From Methanoplanus endosymbiosus (GTDB lineage: Archaea; Halobacteriota; Methanomicrobia; Methanomicrobiales; Methanomicrobiaceae), in contig NZ_CP096115.1 in NCBI RefSeq assembly GCF_024662215.1, positions 806,001 to 870,000 of the forward strand: DNA of 64,000 bases. Reading direction: 5' to 3'. The notes beneath the pieces were generated by a model, which saw nothing but the letters and a program-made list of their open reading frames with translations, was not told the origin of the DNA and made no database searches. A program made the translations under genes and the position numbers. Position 1 is the first letter of the stretch. Each line of letters opens with the position of its first letter. Positions 53,983 to 62,395 of the stretch are shown in pieces.

Positions 53983-55053
53983 ATGATTGATCTACTTATC
54001 GGCTCACTGATGACGGGCTGGGATACACTTGCAGGATATCTTGCCGAGCATGTGGTAACCTGTCTTATTCCGGCTTTTTTCATAGCCGGAGCAATAGCTG
54101 CTCTGGTTAAAAAAGAGGCAATACTGAAATATTTCAGTCCGGATGCAAAAAAAAGCACTGCATACGGGCTTGCATCCATATCAGGAACTGTCCTTGCGGT
54201 ATGCTCATGCACCATACTGCCGATGTTTGCCGGACTTTTCAAGCGTGGAAGCGGAATCGGGCCTGCAACGACATTTCTCTATGCCGGCCCCGCGATTAAC
54301 ATCCTGGCAATTGTCTATACTGCCAAAGTATTAGGATTTGACCTTGGAATTGCAAGGGCGGCCTTTGCAGTCGTTATGGCGATAATAATCGGGCTTATAA
54401 TGGCATTTCTCTTCAAATCGCATGATGCCGATACAAAGAAGAAGACAGCCGCCATGCCGTCTGTTCCTGCATCCGGTGATGCTGAAAAACCCCGGTGGGT
54501 AATTCCTGTATTCTTTGTCTTCCTTGTCGGAATTTTGATTGCCGGAACTGCACAGGCAGACTGGCTCATCAAATTTCCGGTGATATACGTCCTTACACTC
54601 GGAACTGCATTTCTGCTGATATACTACTTTGAGCGGGATGAGGTCACTGAGTGGGGGCTTGAGACTTGGGATCTTACAAAGAAGATCTTTCCGATACTGA
54701 TTATCGGAACATTCGCCCTTGGTATGCTCTCGTTCTTCCTGCCCGCCGAGACATTCCAGCCGTTCTTCGGTACAAACTCGCTTGGTTCGACCTTCCTTGC
54801 ATCAATTGTGGGAACGATTCTGTATATGCCGACCCTGCTTGAAGTTCCGGTTATAGGAACGACATTCGGCTATACATCAGGAGTTATGGCCGGAGGGCCT
54901 GCACTCGCACTCCTGCTCTCAGGGCCGAGTGTCAGCCTGCCCTCACTCCTTGTGATTTCAAAGGTTATGGGGCCAAAGAAGACCATTGTATATGCCGGAC
55001 TTGTAATCGTCTTTTCGGCAGTTGCGGGATTTATCTACGGAAATATTATCTGA
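53983..55053 (+). CDS. arsP: ArsP-like organoarsenical/metal permease
   Basis: A 356-residue membrane protein with about eight spans. The conserved SGTVLAVCSCTILPMFAGL block and the later PTLLEVPVIGTTFGYT repeat of the same theme match the ArsP/PF03773 permeases, which export trivalent organoarsenicals. AAGGGG lies 6 bases before ATG 53983; the frame reaches back to 53923 without a better start. It lies behind two ArsR-type operators. Confidence 0.85.
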   Translation: MIDLLIGSLMTGWDTLAGYLAEHVVTCLIPAFFIAGAIAALVKKEAILKYFSPDAKKSTAYGLASISGTVLAVCSCTILPMFAGLFKRGSGIGPATTFLYAGPAINILAIVYTAKVLGFDLGIARAAFAVVMAIIIGLIMAFLFKSHDADTKKKTAAMPSVPASGDAEKPRWVIPVFFVFLVGILIAGTAQADWLIKFPVIYVLTLGTAFLLIYYFERDEVTEWGLETWDLTKKIFPILIIGTFALGMLSFFLPAETFQPFFGTNSLGSTFLASIVGTILYMPTLLEVPVIGTTFGYTSGVMAGGPALALLLSGPSVSLPSLLVISKVMGPKKTIVYAGLVIVFSAVAGFIYGNII

Positions 55054-55103
55054 TAAAGAAGAGAACAAAAACTGAAATGATCAGAATAAGGAATGATTAA
55101 ATT

Positions 55104-55340
55104 ATGAAGATTGAAGTACTTGGAACCGGATGCTTAAAATGCAAGAGACTTATGAAGAATGTCGAAAAAGCTGTCGCAGAGTCAGGTGTATCAGCAGAGA
55201 TTGTAAAGGTTGAGGATATAACGGCAATTATGGAGAGGGATGTCATGCTCACACCTGCACTGATGATAGACGGTGAACTGAAGGTCTCCGGAAGGGTTGC
55301 AGACGTTAAGGAAATAACAGAGCTTATAGGCGGCAACTAA
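55104..55340 (+). CDS. Small thioredoxin-like redox protein
   Basis: A 78-residue protein of the short archaeal thioredoxin family, with the active site GTGCLKCKRL and TPALMIDGELKVSG. It is likely the electron donor for the arsenate reductase in the same cluster or a metal-thiol carrier (inference). AGGAATG lies upstream. The next gene starts 3 bases after its stop. Its last 60 bases are exactly repeated at 56561-56623. Confidence 0.88.
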   Translation: MKIEVLGTGCLKCKRLMKNVEKAVAESGVSAEIVKVEDITAIMERDVMLTPALMIDGELKVSGRVADVKEITELIGGN

Positions 55341-55343
55341 GGA

Positions 55344-56243
55344 ATGTCTGATATTTTACAGTGCAGCTGTACCTGCGGTGATGCACCGGCCGGGAAGAAG
55401 AGAATAATCTTCTCCTGTTCCGGGGCCTCAAATGTCGGTGAACTCTCCAATGCTGCGGCTGTCACCCTTACAAAGGAGGGTTTTGGCAGCAAGGCATGTA
55501 CGGCCTCACTTGCAGTCAAGACACCTTCCGTTATGAAAAAGGCCAAAGATGCGGATGAGATTGTAGTAATAGACGGCTGTCCGGTCGCCTGTGCCGGACA
55601 GATTGCAGAGAATGCCGGAGTGGATGTGGATCAGTATATCATAATAACAAAACTCGGCATAAAGAAGACTGCCGATATGGATATTATTGAAGATGATCTT
55701 GAGACTGTCGTATCTGCCGCATGGGAAGGAAAGTCCCTCTGCCTGGAAGACGATGAAATTCCTGAAGAGGAAATTTCCGGGGATGCAGGATGTACATGCG
55801 GCGGTGGATGCGGGTGTAATTCCGGGGATGAAAATAAAACCGGAGTTTTAACTGTTGAATGGAGGCATGTCGGAGAGGATATAGATTCAACCTGTAAGCG
55901 CTGCTCTGCTACCGGAAACACACTTACAAAAGTTCTGGCTGAGATTGAACCTCTGTTCTATGAAATGGGAATAAAAACAGAGATTACAGAGACTGTACTT
56001 CCAGACGAAAGGATAGATGAGTCCAACATCATACTCTTCAACGGCGTACCGCTTGAAGATCTCATTGAGGATATGACAGTGACAAAAACTCCCTGTGCTT
56101 CCTGTGCCTGCATCACAGGAGACGATGATGTCGAGTGCAGGGCTGTTGATTACGGGGGAGAACTGTATGAAGCTGTTCCGGCTGAAATCATCCGGAAAGC
56201 TGCATTAAAGGCTCTGGAGAACTCCGGTCAGTACCGGACATAA
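55344..56243 (+). CDS. DGC zinc-binding domain fused to DUF2703
   Basis: A 299-residue, cysteine-rich protein. Residues 1-135 form a DGC domain (IFSCSGASNVGELSN, VIDGCPVACAGQI). A flexible linker holds CTCGGGCGCNSG, a likely metal site. Residues 170-299 match DUF2703: VEWRHVGEDIDSTCKRCSAT and TPCASCACITGDD. The AAGGA ribosome site overlaps the stop of the thioredoxin gene. Its cluster suggests metalloid handling or transfer to the permease; the activity is unknown. Confidence 0.82.
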   Translation: MSDILQCSCTCGDAPAGKKRIIFSCSGASNVGELSNAAAVTLTKEGFGSKACTASLAVKTPSVMKKAKDADEIVVIDGCPVACAGQIAENAGVDVDQYIIITKLGIKKTADMDIIEDDLETVVSAAWEGKSLCLEDDEIPEEEISGDAGCTCGGGCGCNSGDENKTGVLTVEWRHVGEDIDSTCKRCSATGNTLTKVLAEIEPLFYEMGIKTEITETVLPDERIDESNIILFNGVPLEDLIEDMTVTKTPCASCACITGDDDVECRAVDYGGELYEAVPAEIIRKAALKALENSGQYRT

Positions 56244-56286
56244 TAACAGGCCCCCCACTCTTTTTTCCCGCCGGGTTTCATATCTT

Positions 56287-56403
56287 TCAGTATTTTTCTG
56301 CATGCTCCTCACAGACAACCTGCCTGCAGCAGCCAAGGATCTGAATTCCTATTGCATCTTTACCGCAGAATTCGCATCCTGATTCTTTCTCAGGAATGGT
56401 CAT
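56287..56403 (-). CDS. Tiny two-knuckle zinc-finger-like protein (38 residues)
   Basis: Read on the minus strand, a 38-codon ORF encodes ESGCEFCGKDAIGIQILGCC followed by RQVVCEEHAEKY. The spacing CxxC, CC and CxxxH is that of a small zinc-binding protein. No ribosome site is seen, but an AT-rich TATA-like box lies about 30 bases upstream, so it may be leaderless. The cysteine pattern argues against chance. Function unknown. Confidence 0.5.
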   Translation of the reverse strand: MTIPEKESGCEFCGKDAIGIQILGCCRQVVCEEHAEKY

Positions 56404-56519
56404 TGAAAAATATTTAGAATCAGAATTATTTAATTATTTTTCCCGGATTTAAATGCATTGTGAATGTACATATGCCGGGTGGATTATACTGAAAATACTG
56501 ACAGGGGATTTATAATCAT

Positions 56520-56680
56520 GGATATTGTGCTCATACCCTGCGCCGGCGACTGACGGTAAACTGAAGGTCTCCGGAAGGGTTGCAGACGTTAAGGAAATAA
56601 CAGAGCTTATAGGCGGCAACTAAGGAATGTCTGATATTTTACATTGCACATGTGGCTGTGGTGATGCAGGTAAGACTGCC
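56520..56680 (+). pseudogene. Partial copy of the thioredoxin/DGC-DUF2703 gene junction
   Basis: Bases 56561-56643 are identical over 83 bases to 55278-55360, covering the end of the thioredoxin gene, the ribosome site and the start of the DGC-DUF2703 gene. Weaker similarity extends on both sides. The copy has neither gene complete, so it is a relic of a tandem duplication. Confidence 0.9.
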
Positions 56681-56721
56681 CGGGAGAATTATATTATGGC
56701 TGTCCCGCCCAAATAATAATT

Positions 56722-57717
56722 ATGATACTTGAAGAGCGGATTGTCCTTAGAACCAGAGAACAGGCCGCAGAATTTGCAGAATGGCTGAAACAGGAAGGAT
56801 GCAGACCAAAAATAAATGAGATTTTCAGTTCCTCAATAGAGGTTCTTGCAAAAGGCACCTTTGACACCATAAATAAATGGTGTGAATATATGTCCGGGCA
56901 GGACGAGGATAAAAGGGAGATGTATCAGCTGATAAAAGAAAATAATCAGAATTATATTGATATAATTTCTATGATCATTGACAACAGCAGGACCAGTGGC
57001 CTGCTATATACTCATGATGACCTGAAAGCCTCAACAATTGCTACATTAATCAGGTATCACGATTTACATCAGACTGAGATACCTTTTGAAATCCCTCAGT
57101 ATTCCTCAGATATATTTAACAAGAAAATATTTGAGAGATATCAGCTCTCTGTAATCCATGCTATCCTCGCAGATGAAGGCTATGTAGAAGAGACCGAAGA
57201 GGGCTATATTCTTGCAACAGATAAAAAAATTGGCGATATGATAACAAAAACCGGTGTTAATGTAATTGCAGACATGCCAATCCCCGAATTTACCGGAATT
57301 GAGATTGTGCCGGGTTTCCTTCCGGAAATGCAGTATGAAGTGTCATTCTCAATGCCGGCATATATTAATGTATATCCTCAGCAGCTTGAAGATGTCCTTT
57401 CAGAACTGGGAACAGAACCTGATGACATCAGAGAATATCTGAATGATTATGCCACCAAAAGAAATATTGTCACTATACTGCTAAAAATGACAGAAAATAA
57501 GGGAACTGTCAGAAATGAGGATCTTAAAGAAGCATTTGAAGAATTCTGGGATACTCAGACTGAAGAAGAAGGGTGTAAATCAAAGGTAAGCATAAGTTCA
57601 GAACTTCTGGAAAAATTTGCTGCTGAACTTAAGCGTGCCGGATATATATCCATAAAAAACAACAGAATTACGCCTGCTTCAAAGAAGGGCCGGAGATGGC
57701 GAATTCCGATGGTTTAA
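56722..57717 (+). CDS. Unknown protein with probable winged-helix C-terminus
   Basis: A 331-residue soluble protein. Two parts look like winged helices: a middle one (YQLSVIHAILADEGYVEETE, then GYILATDKK) and the C-terminal one (LLKMTENKGTVRNEDLKEAF, then LKRAGYISIKNNRITPASKKG). No metal or catalytic motif is seen. It could be a DNA-binding regulator. The start ATG lies 10 bases from the duplicated fragment's end region and lacks a clear ribosome site. Confidence 0.65.
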   Translation: MILEERIVLRTREQAAEFAEWLKQEGCRPKINEIFSSSIEVLAKGTFDTINKWCEYMSGQDEDKREMYQLIKENNQNYIDIISMIIDNSRTSGLLYTHDDLKASTIATLIRYHDLHQTEIPFEIPQYSSDIFNKKIFERYQLSVIHAILADEGYVEETEEGYILATDKKIGDMITKTGVNVIADMPIPEFTGIEIVPGFLPEMQYEVSFSMPAYINVYPQQLEDVLSELGTEPDDIREYLNDYATKRNIVTILLKMTENKGTVRNEDLKEAFEEFWDTQTEEEGCKSKVSISSELLEKFAAELKRAGYISIKNNRITPASKKGRRWRIPMV

Positions 57718-57759
57718 CCTGTCAACATAATAACCACACATATGAATCCGGGTGAACTA

Positions 57760-57782
57760 CCTCTGGGCTAAAGACCCAGAGG
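57760..57782. other. Element-end hairpin downstream of tnpB
   Basis: An 8-bp stem with loop CTAAAGA, preceded by GGTGAACTAC. It is on the 3' side of tnpB, where the guide (omega) RNA and the right end of such elements lie. Confidence 0.7.
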
Positions 57783-57856
57783 CTTCCTGCTTCATACCCC
57801 AAACCATTGTTCGTAAGTCCACAGGCCCTTCCCCTCGTTCCAAGGGTGCAAAGATA

Positions 57857-58969
57857 TTATATTCCAATTAGATTCTGTCTATCTAAAGCAAATTTCCTGA
57901 TATTTATCGCGGCATTGATATCCCGGTCATGATGTATCCCACAATCCGGACAAATCCAGTCTCTATCAGATAAAGTCAAATCCCTGTTGTAATATCCACA
58001 TTCACTACAGATTTTTGTAGATGGTTCAAATTGTCCAATCCGTAAGATAGTTTTACCTTGTTTTTGTGCTTTATATTCCAATTGAGTAACAAATGAACTC
58101 CATGATGCATCAGCAATATGTTGTGCCAGTTTATGATTTTTTAACATCCCTTCAACATTCAAAGTTTCCAGTGCAATTGCTTGGTTCTCGCATACTAATC
58201 TAAAAGAGAGTTTGTGCTGGAAATCGCTTCTTTGATTGTGAATTTTTTCATGAATTTTTGCTACTGCATTTTTTGCTTTATTTCTGTTGTTAGAACCTTT
58301 TTGTTTTCTACTCAATCGTTTTTGCAACACTTTCAGTCGGAGAAGTGACTGCTTCAAATATCGGGGATTGTCAATCTTTTCCCCATTGGAAAGTATTGCA
58401 AAATCTTTGATACCTACATCAACACCCATAGTTGTATTTACATCAAAACATTGTGCAGGAGGTTGCTCCTGTCCATCATCTATCAGAATACTAATGAAAA
58501 ATTTGCCCGTTGAGGTGACTGACACTGTTGCAGTTTTTTCAACTCCTTCATATTTCCTGTGTAATTTTGTTTTAACCCATCCAATTTTAGGTAATTTAAT
58601 TTTATGAGTATCAAAATTCACAATATAATGTTGTGGAACTGAAAATGACTGCACTGGATTTTTTCGGGATTTGAATTTTGGAAATCCTTTCTTTTCCCGG
58701 AAGAAACGAGTAAATGCATTCTCAAGATTTAACAATGCACTCTGTATTGATTGCGAATTAACATCTTTCATCCAATCATGCTCTGATTTCAAATCAGGTA
58801 GCATTTTTTGTAATGCAAATCTCGATATTGATTTTCCATCTGTTTCATAAGTTCGGATCTTATTTTCCAGACCCCAATTGTAGATAAACCTACAGGCACC
58901 GAAATGCTGAAAGAACATTTTCTCCTGTTCTTTGTTAGGATAGATTCGGTATTTGTAGGCTCTCAACAT
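57857..58969 (-). CDS. tnpB: TnpB RNA-guided endonuclease
   Basis: A 370-residue TnpB from ATG 58969, the usual opening MLRAYKYRIYPNKEQ (a TTG at 58990 would add seven). The RuvC residues are complete: D184 in GVDVGIKDFAI, E268 in LETLNVEGML and D350 in DRDINAAINI. The zinc finger has CSECGYYN and CPDCG. TnpB cuts DNA guided by an RNA from the element's end and helps keep the element in place. It is intact, so probably active. Confidence 0.93.
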   Translation of the reverse strand: MLRAYKYRIYPNKEQEKMFFQHFGACRFIYNWGLENKIRTYETDGKSISRFALQKMLPDLKSEHDWMKDVNSQSIQSALLNLENAFTRFFREKKGFPKFKSRKNPVQSFSVPQHYIVNFDTHKIKLPKIGWVKTKLHRKYEGVEKTATVSVTSTGKFFISILIDDGQEQPPAQCFDVNTTMGVDVGIKDFAILSNGEKIDNPRYLKQSLLRLKVLQKRLSRKQKGSNNRNKAKNAVAKIHEKIHNQRSDFQHKLSFRLVCENQAIALETLNVEGMLKNHKLAQHIADASWSSFVTQLEYKAQKQGKTILRIGQFEPSTKICSECGYYNRDLTLSDRDWICPDCGIHHDRDINAAINIRKFALDRQNLIGI

Positions 58970-59061
58970 ATATATTTGGTTTGATTTCAACCCCCCATAT
59001 ATTTTTTGGTAAAACTACAATTACGAAATATATATATGAGAACAAAGATGATGTCGCTTAC

Positions 59062-59088
59062 ATCCCCTTGGCTAAAGACCAAGGGGAT
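59062..59088. other. Element-end hairpin upstream of tnpB
   Basis: A perfect 10-bp stem with the loop CTAAAGA, identical in loop to the hairpin at the other end. Confidence 0.7.
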
Positions 59089-59191
59089 TTACGCTAAATT
59101 TTTAAACTCCATAAGGGAACAATAAAATGACTGAAAGATTCCAGCTTAAAAACAGCGTCCATGTTGATTTCAGGCTTAAATATTCACCATA

Positions 59192-59517
59192 TCACAGGTT
59201 CATCCCGGAGATGAGGAAATACAACCCAAAACCTATCAGAAAAACCCCGCAGGCGGTAAGCAGAACCCGGTATTCCCTCTGCTTAAGTAAGAACCGGCCC
59301 CTGTGAACTCCGGTGGATACAAGGGTAAACCATCCTAAGTCTGATGCCCAGTGCCCGGCAATAAACGCCACAAGCACAGCTCATCCGCCGGAAAGGGCAC
59401 TGATAAGCAGTGAACTTCCGACTGTAAACCACCATATCCAGAAGTAAGGGTTTGAGACTGAGGTTACAATTCCGGCAGTGACCGGATTTTTTGCATTTTT
59501 CAGGCTGCCTGAGAATG
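59192..59517 (-). pseudogene. Decayed 3' copy of the LysE-family gene
   Basis: Read leftward, this matches the last half of the LysE gene at 60224-60847 closely, including TLVSTGVHRGRFLLKQREYR and the ending FLISGMNL. An in-frame TGA at 59381-59383 breaks it and no N-terminal half exists. It is a relic on the far side of the VapBC pair, in the same direction as the intact gene. The bases at 59101-59190 between it and the tnpB element hold no clear gene. Confidence 0.88.
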
Positions 59518-59580
59518 TAATAGATCTCTGTTATTCATAATCACAAAACATTTTTATGCTAATGTGCATATACTGTCATT

Positions 59581-59787
59581 ATGGCTACAGTAACAGTAAA
59601 CCTTTCAGAAGAAGCTTTTGAGAGATTAAATAAATGGAAGAAGACAGAAGAAGAAAGCCTTTCAAATGTGATACTGAGAGTTCTCCCTAAAAACAGGACT
59701 GCTGAAGAGATTGATGAAATATTAAGAGAATCAGAAATATTTCTGACAGATGAAGAAGCCGATAAAATGTTAAAGGACATTGAATGA
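59581..59787 (+). CDS. vapB: VapB-type antitoxin (DUF217)
   Basis: A 68-residue protein opening VTVNLSEEAFERLNKWKKTE, typical of VapB antitoxins of archaea, with an acidic tail (FLTDEEADKMLKDIE) that would cover the toxin's active site. It binds its own promoter as a dimer. A TATA-like box (CATTTTTATGC) lies about 30 bases before the ATG. The stop overlaps the VapC start by 4 bases. Confidence 0.88.
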   Translation: MATVTVNLSEEAFERLNKWKKTEEESLSNVILRVLPKNRTAEEIDEILRESEIFLTDEEADKMLKDIE

Positions 59788-60194
59788 TAATCTTTGACAC
59801 CACTTTTCTGGTTGATCTGATGAGAAGCTACAATAATTCCAATTACAAAAGAGCCATCTCTTATCTGAAGGAAGTTACAGACAGTGATGAAACATTTGCA
59901 ACAACTTTTGCAAATGTTTTTGAGCTATACAAGGGTGCACATAAAAGTGATAATCCTCACAGGTCAATAGAAAAGATAGATTATATTTTAAAATTAATTC
60001 CAGTTCTTGAATTTAACAGAGATTATTATGATTCATATGGTAAGATCTCTGCTGCTCTTGAAAAAAAAGGCACTCCGATTGGCAAATTCGATGAGCTGAT
60101 AGCAGCCATAGCAATATATCATAATGCAGGAGTTGTCACCAATAATACCCGTGATTTTTCAAGGGTTCCGGGTATTGAAGTAATCAACCATTAA
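59784..60194 (+). CDS. vapC: VapC-type PIN-domain toxin
   Basis: A 136-residue PIN ribonuclease. The acidic residues are seen at the start (IIFDTTFLVDLM), in ANVFELYKGA and in GKFDELIAAIA, with the closing VTNNTRDFSRVPGI. VapC toxins cut tRNA or rRNA when released from VapB. The ATGA overlap with vapB couples their translation. Confidence 0.92.
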   Translation: MIIFDTTFLVDLMRSYNNSNYKRAISYLKEVTDSDETFATTFANVFELYKGAHKSDNPHRSIEKIDYILKLIPVLEFNRDYYDSYGKISAALEKKGTPIGKFDELIAAIAIYHNAGVVTNNTRDFSRVPGIEVINH

Positions 60195-60223
60195 AATAAT
60201 CCGGAACTATAACTTTTTTGAAA

Positions 60224-60847
60224 TCACAGGTTCATTCCGGAAATCAGGAAATATATTCCAAAACCTATAAGAAAAAACCCGCAGGCAGTAAGCAAAATCC
60301 GGTATTCCCTCTGCTTAAGTAAGAACCTGCCCCTGTGAACTCCGGTGGATACAAGGGTAAACCAGCCCAAATCCGCCGCCCAGTGCCCGATAATAAACGC
60401 CAGAAATACAATAACCCCTCCGGAAACTGCTGTCAGCAGAAGTGCACTTCCGACTGTAAACCACCATATCCAGAAGTAAGGGTTTGAAGCAGAGGTTACA
60501 ATTCCTGCAACAACCGGATTTCCTGCATTATCCGGACTCTTTGAGAGATCAACAGAGGCATTTTTCGCGTCCAGAGTTGTGAGTGCACCAAATACAATAA
60601 GGGCAATCCCACCCACAATTACTACAAAAAGTGAGTATTCACCGAGAAATACGTACAGCCCGGTGAGGATAAAAACAATCATAAAGATTTCAGCTATTGC
60701 ATGCCCAAGTGTAACAAGCGGTCCGGCTTTCCACCCGGATTTAAGGGTGGAATTGATGGCTGCAACAAGAGTGGGACCTGGTGCAAGTGCACCGGTAAGA
60801 CCGACTGCAAATCCGACTATAAGCATCTCAATAATTCCGGGTGCCAT
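60224..60847 (-). CDS. LysE-family exporter
   Basis: A 207-residue membrane protein with about six spans. FAVGLTGALAPGPTLVAAIN and the charged LGHAIAE are LysE-family marks; the family exports amino acids or related solutes. It stands alone, converging on the VapBC pair 29 bases away. Its 3' half is repeated as a relic at 59192-59517. Confidence 0.9.
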   Translation of the reverse strand: MAPGIIEMLIVGFAVGLTGALAPGPTLVAAINSTLKSGWKAGPLVTLGHAIAEIFMIVFILTGLYVFLGEYSLFVVIVGGIALIVFGALTTLDAKNASVDLSKSPDNAGNPVVAGIVTSASNPYFWIWWFTVGSALLLTAVSGGVIVFLAFIIGHWAADLGWFTLVSTGVHRGRFLLKQREYRILLTACGFFLIGFGIYFLISGMNL

Positions 60848-60962
60848 AATTTTTATCTGCTTATAGTTTAAAGCTTCATCCGGTTAAGAATATTGGTGTA
60901 AATTAGTCTGAAAATGATTATACCGTAAAACTGAGGATCTCCACAACGGATTTATAACAGAA

Positions 60963-61256
60963 CTATCCACCGCCAATAACTCTCAGCAGAATGGCAGCAA
61001 GACTGCCTGCACCGGCACCGATTCCGGCTGAGATCTGCCTCTCCTTCTTATCCATGCCGGTAGTTTCCGACCGGAAAGTCTCAAGTTTTCTAAGCCTCTT
61101 CTCAAAATCTTCATCCCTCCTCTCCATCCGGCGGAGAGCCTCACATATCCACTTCACATCCCCCGATGTCTCATACAGAACCTCAACTGCTCTTTCGTTA
61201 AAATTCCGGTCATCACCTGTACTTCTCCTCTCCGGAGTTCTCTCATTATATCTCAT
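60963..61256 (-). CDS. Small coiled-coil protein with C-terminal membrane span
   Basis: About 97 residues from ATG 61256 (frame open to 61295). A basic head and a charged helix (CEALRRMERRDEDFEKRLRK) are followed by a Gly/Ala-rich span (GIGAGAGSLAAILLRVIGGG). The layout is like small phage-type holin or XhlA-like membrane proteins, but that is only a resemblance. GGAAGGA lies about 11 bases upstream of the chosen ATG. Confidence 0.6.
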   Translation of the reverse strand: MRYNERTPERRSTGDDRNFNERAVEVLYETSGDVKWICEALRRMERRDEDFEKRLRKLETFRSETTGMDKKERQISAGIGAGAGSLAAILLRVIGGG

Positions 61257-61295
61257 TTTAATCACAATCCTTCCGGCACTCATTGATTTACTCAT

Positions 61296-61754
61296 GCGAA
61301 TGTATGCAGTCTGTTTAGTATTGTATGGCCGGGGGGTGATATATGCTTAGCTTTACACCCGGAAATCTCTGCAAATGTCGCCCCCTGATGAGATTAGAAC
61401 TATATCCGTAGAATATTATCAAAATTTCCGGGCCGCACAGGTCTGCACAAAGTGCCATGTCAGAGGCGGCACACCAGACAATCACTTCCGGAATTATATA
61501 TCCGTTTCCTAACAACAAACCGCCAGAAGCTGCACCATTCCGGAAAATAACACCAAAGTAAAGCCAGATTTATCTATATGCAGGTACCACAATGTATTGT
61601 CTGTAAGATGTCCGGACAGATAAGGCACAGACCCGCAAAGGTCTCTGCCGGCACTAAAACCTGAGCTGATTATAAACCGGCCTGATCCCCGGTTAAATTC
61701 AGAGTTCGGGTTTTGGTGCTTTTGCAGGCGATAAAGTCAGGAGATAAGAGATAA
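61296..61754. other. 459-bp stretch without a recognisable gene
   Basis: A 67-codon minus-strand ORF at 61315-61518 is not convincing. No tRNA, repeat or strong hairpin is seen. The right end holds the AGGAG ribosome site of the next gene. Confidence 0.4.
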
Positions 61755-62258
61755 ATGACAGATTTTATCGAGACAAGCAACACAAAGGCATCGACAAGAG
61801 AATTCACAGACAGCATCACAGATCTCTCGGTCTTTCAGTCTGTAATAACAAGCCTCATCGAAGACAACCCCTTTGAGTGCACAAGTTATTACCAGTCAGG
61901 TGAGGAGACTGACGGCGTTGTAAAATCAAAGGAGTATTACACAGCGAAATTCATCTTTGAGGACAACGACGCAAAGACAGTCGGCACACTATCTGTAAAG
62001 TGCCCGACAGTTGCAGCATACAACGCCGCTGTGACAGCAGTACTTGCCGATACCGCCCTTGCAACAGCCATCGGCGGTGACTGCATCCACAGCTCTGAGA
62101 AGGACACCTTCTCATGCACTCTTAAGTGCCATGACCCGAATTCAGAGATCTACTACCTCACACTCACAAAGGAGAAGGCAAGGCTGACATCATACCAGGA
62201 TGAGGCCATCAGGACAAAGGTTGAGACATGGGCAGACGGTGTGGCTGCTCTTGTATGA
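61755..62258 (+). CDS. Unknown protein with highly expressed-type codon use
   Basis: A 167-residue soluble acidic protein, with two cysteine regions (GGDCIHSSEK and FSCTLKCHD). It is not recognised. The ribosome site is good (AGGAGATAAGAGATAA before ATG) and codons favour GCA, AAG and ACA as in strongly expressed genes. A terminator-like hairpin follows, so it is a single-gene unit. Its clean composition suggests a conserved and abundant protein of this lineage. Confidence 0.75.
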   Translation: MTDFIETSNTKASTREFTDSITDLSVFQSVITSLIEDNPFECTSYYQSGEETDGVVKSKEYYTAKFIFEDNDAKTVGTLSVKCPTVAAYNAAVTAVLADTALATAIGGDCIHSSEKDTFSCTLKCHDPNSEIYYLTLTKEKARLTSYQDEAIRTKVETWADGVAALV

Positions 62259-62325
62259 TTTCAGGAAAACAAAAGCAGCCGGATAAAAACCCGGACATAA
62301 CCTCCTAAAAACACACCCCTCCATG

Positions 62326-62347
62326 AAAACCGGATTTTTCCGGTTTT
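62326..62347 (+). terminator. Terminator-like hairpin
   Basis: AAAACCGG and CCGGTTTT form an 8-bp stem with loop ATTTTT; a run of seven or more T follows at 62358. It lies 68 bases after the preceding stop. Confidence 0.55.
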
Positions 62348-62395
62348 ATGACCTCATTTTTTTAAAAAAAACAAAAATCACCCATAAATCCGGTT

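Larger units (their letters stand above)
57740..59100 (-). mobile_element. IS200/IS605-group element with tnpB only
   Basis: A tnpB gene is bracketed by two perfect hairpins, CCTCTGGG/CCCAGAGG at 57760-57782 and ATCCCCTTGG/CCAAGGGGAT at 59062-59088. Both have the same 7-base loop CTAAAGA. Such subterminal hairpins mark the ends of IS200/IS605 elements, where the TnpA transposase binds. No tnpA gene is present, so the element depends on a transposase elsewhere. The exact borders are approximate. Confidence 0.75.

Noticed and set aside
59127-59306. Plus-strand ORF starting MTERFQLKNS across the left end of the LysE relic
   Set aside because: It reads antisense through the LysE relic and ends inside it; most likely a chimera without function.
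61315-61518. 67-codon minus-strand ORF
   Set aside because: No ribosome site and no recognisable protein; composition is not convincing.
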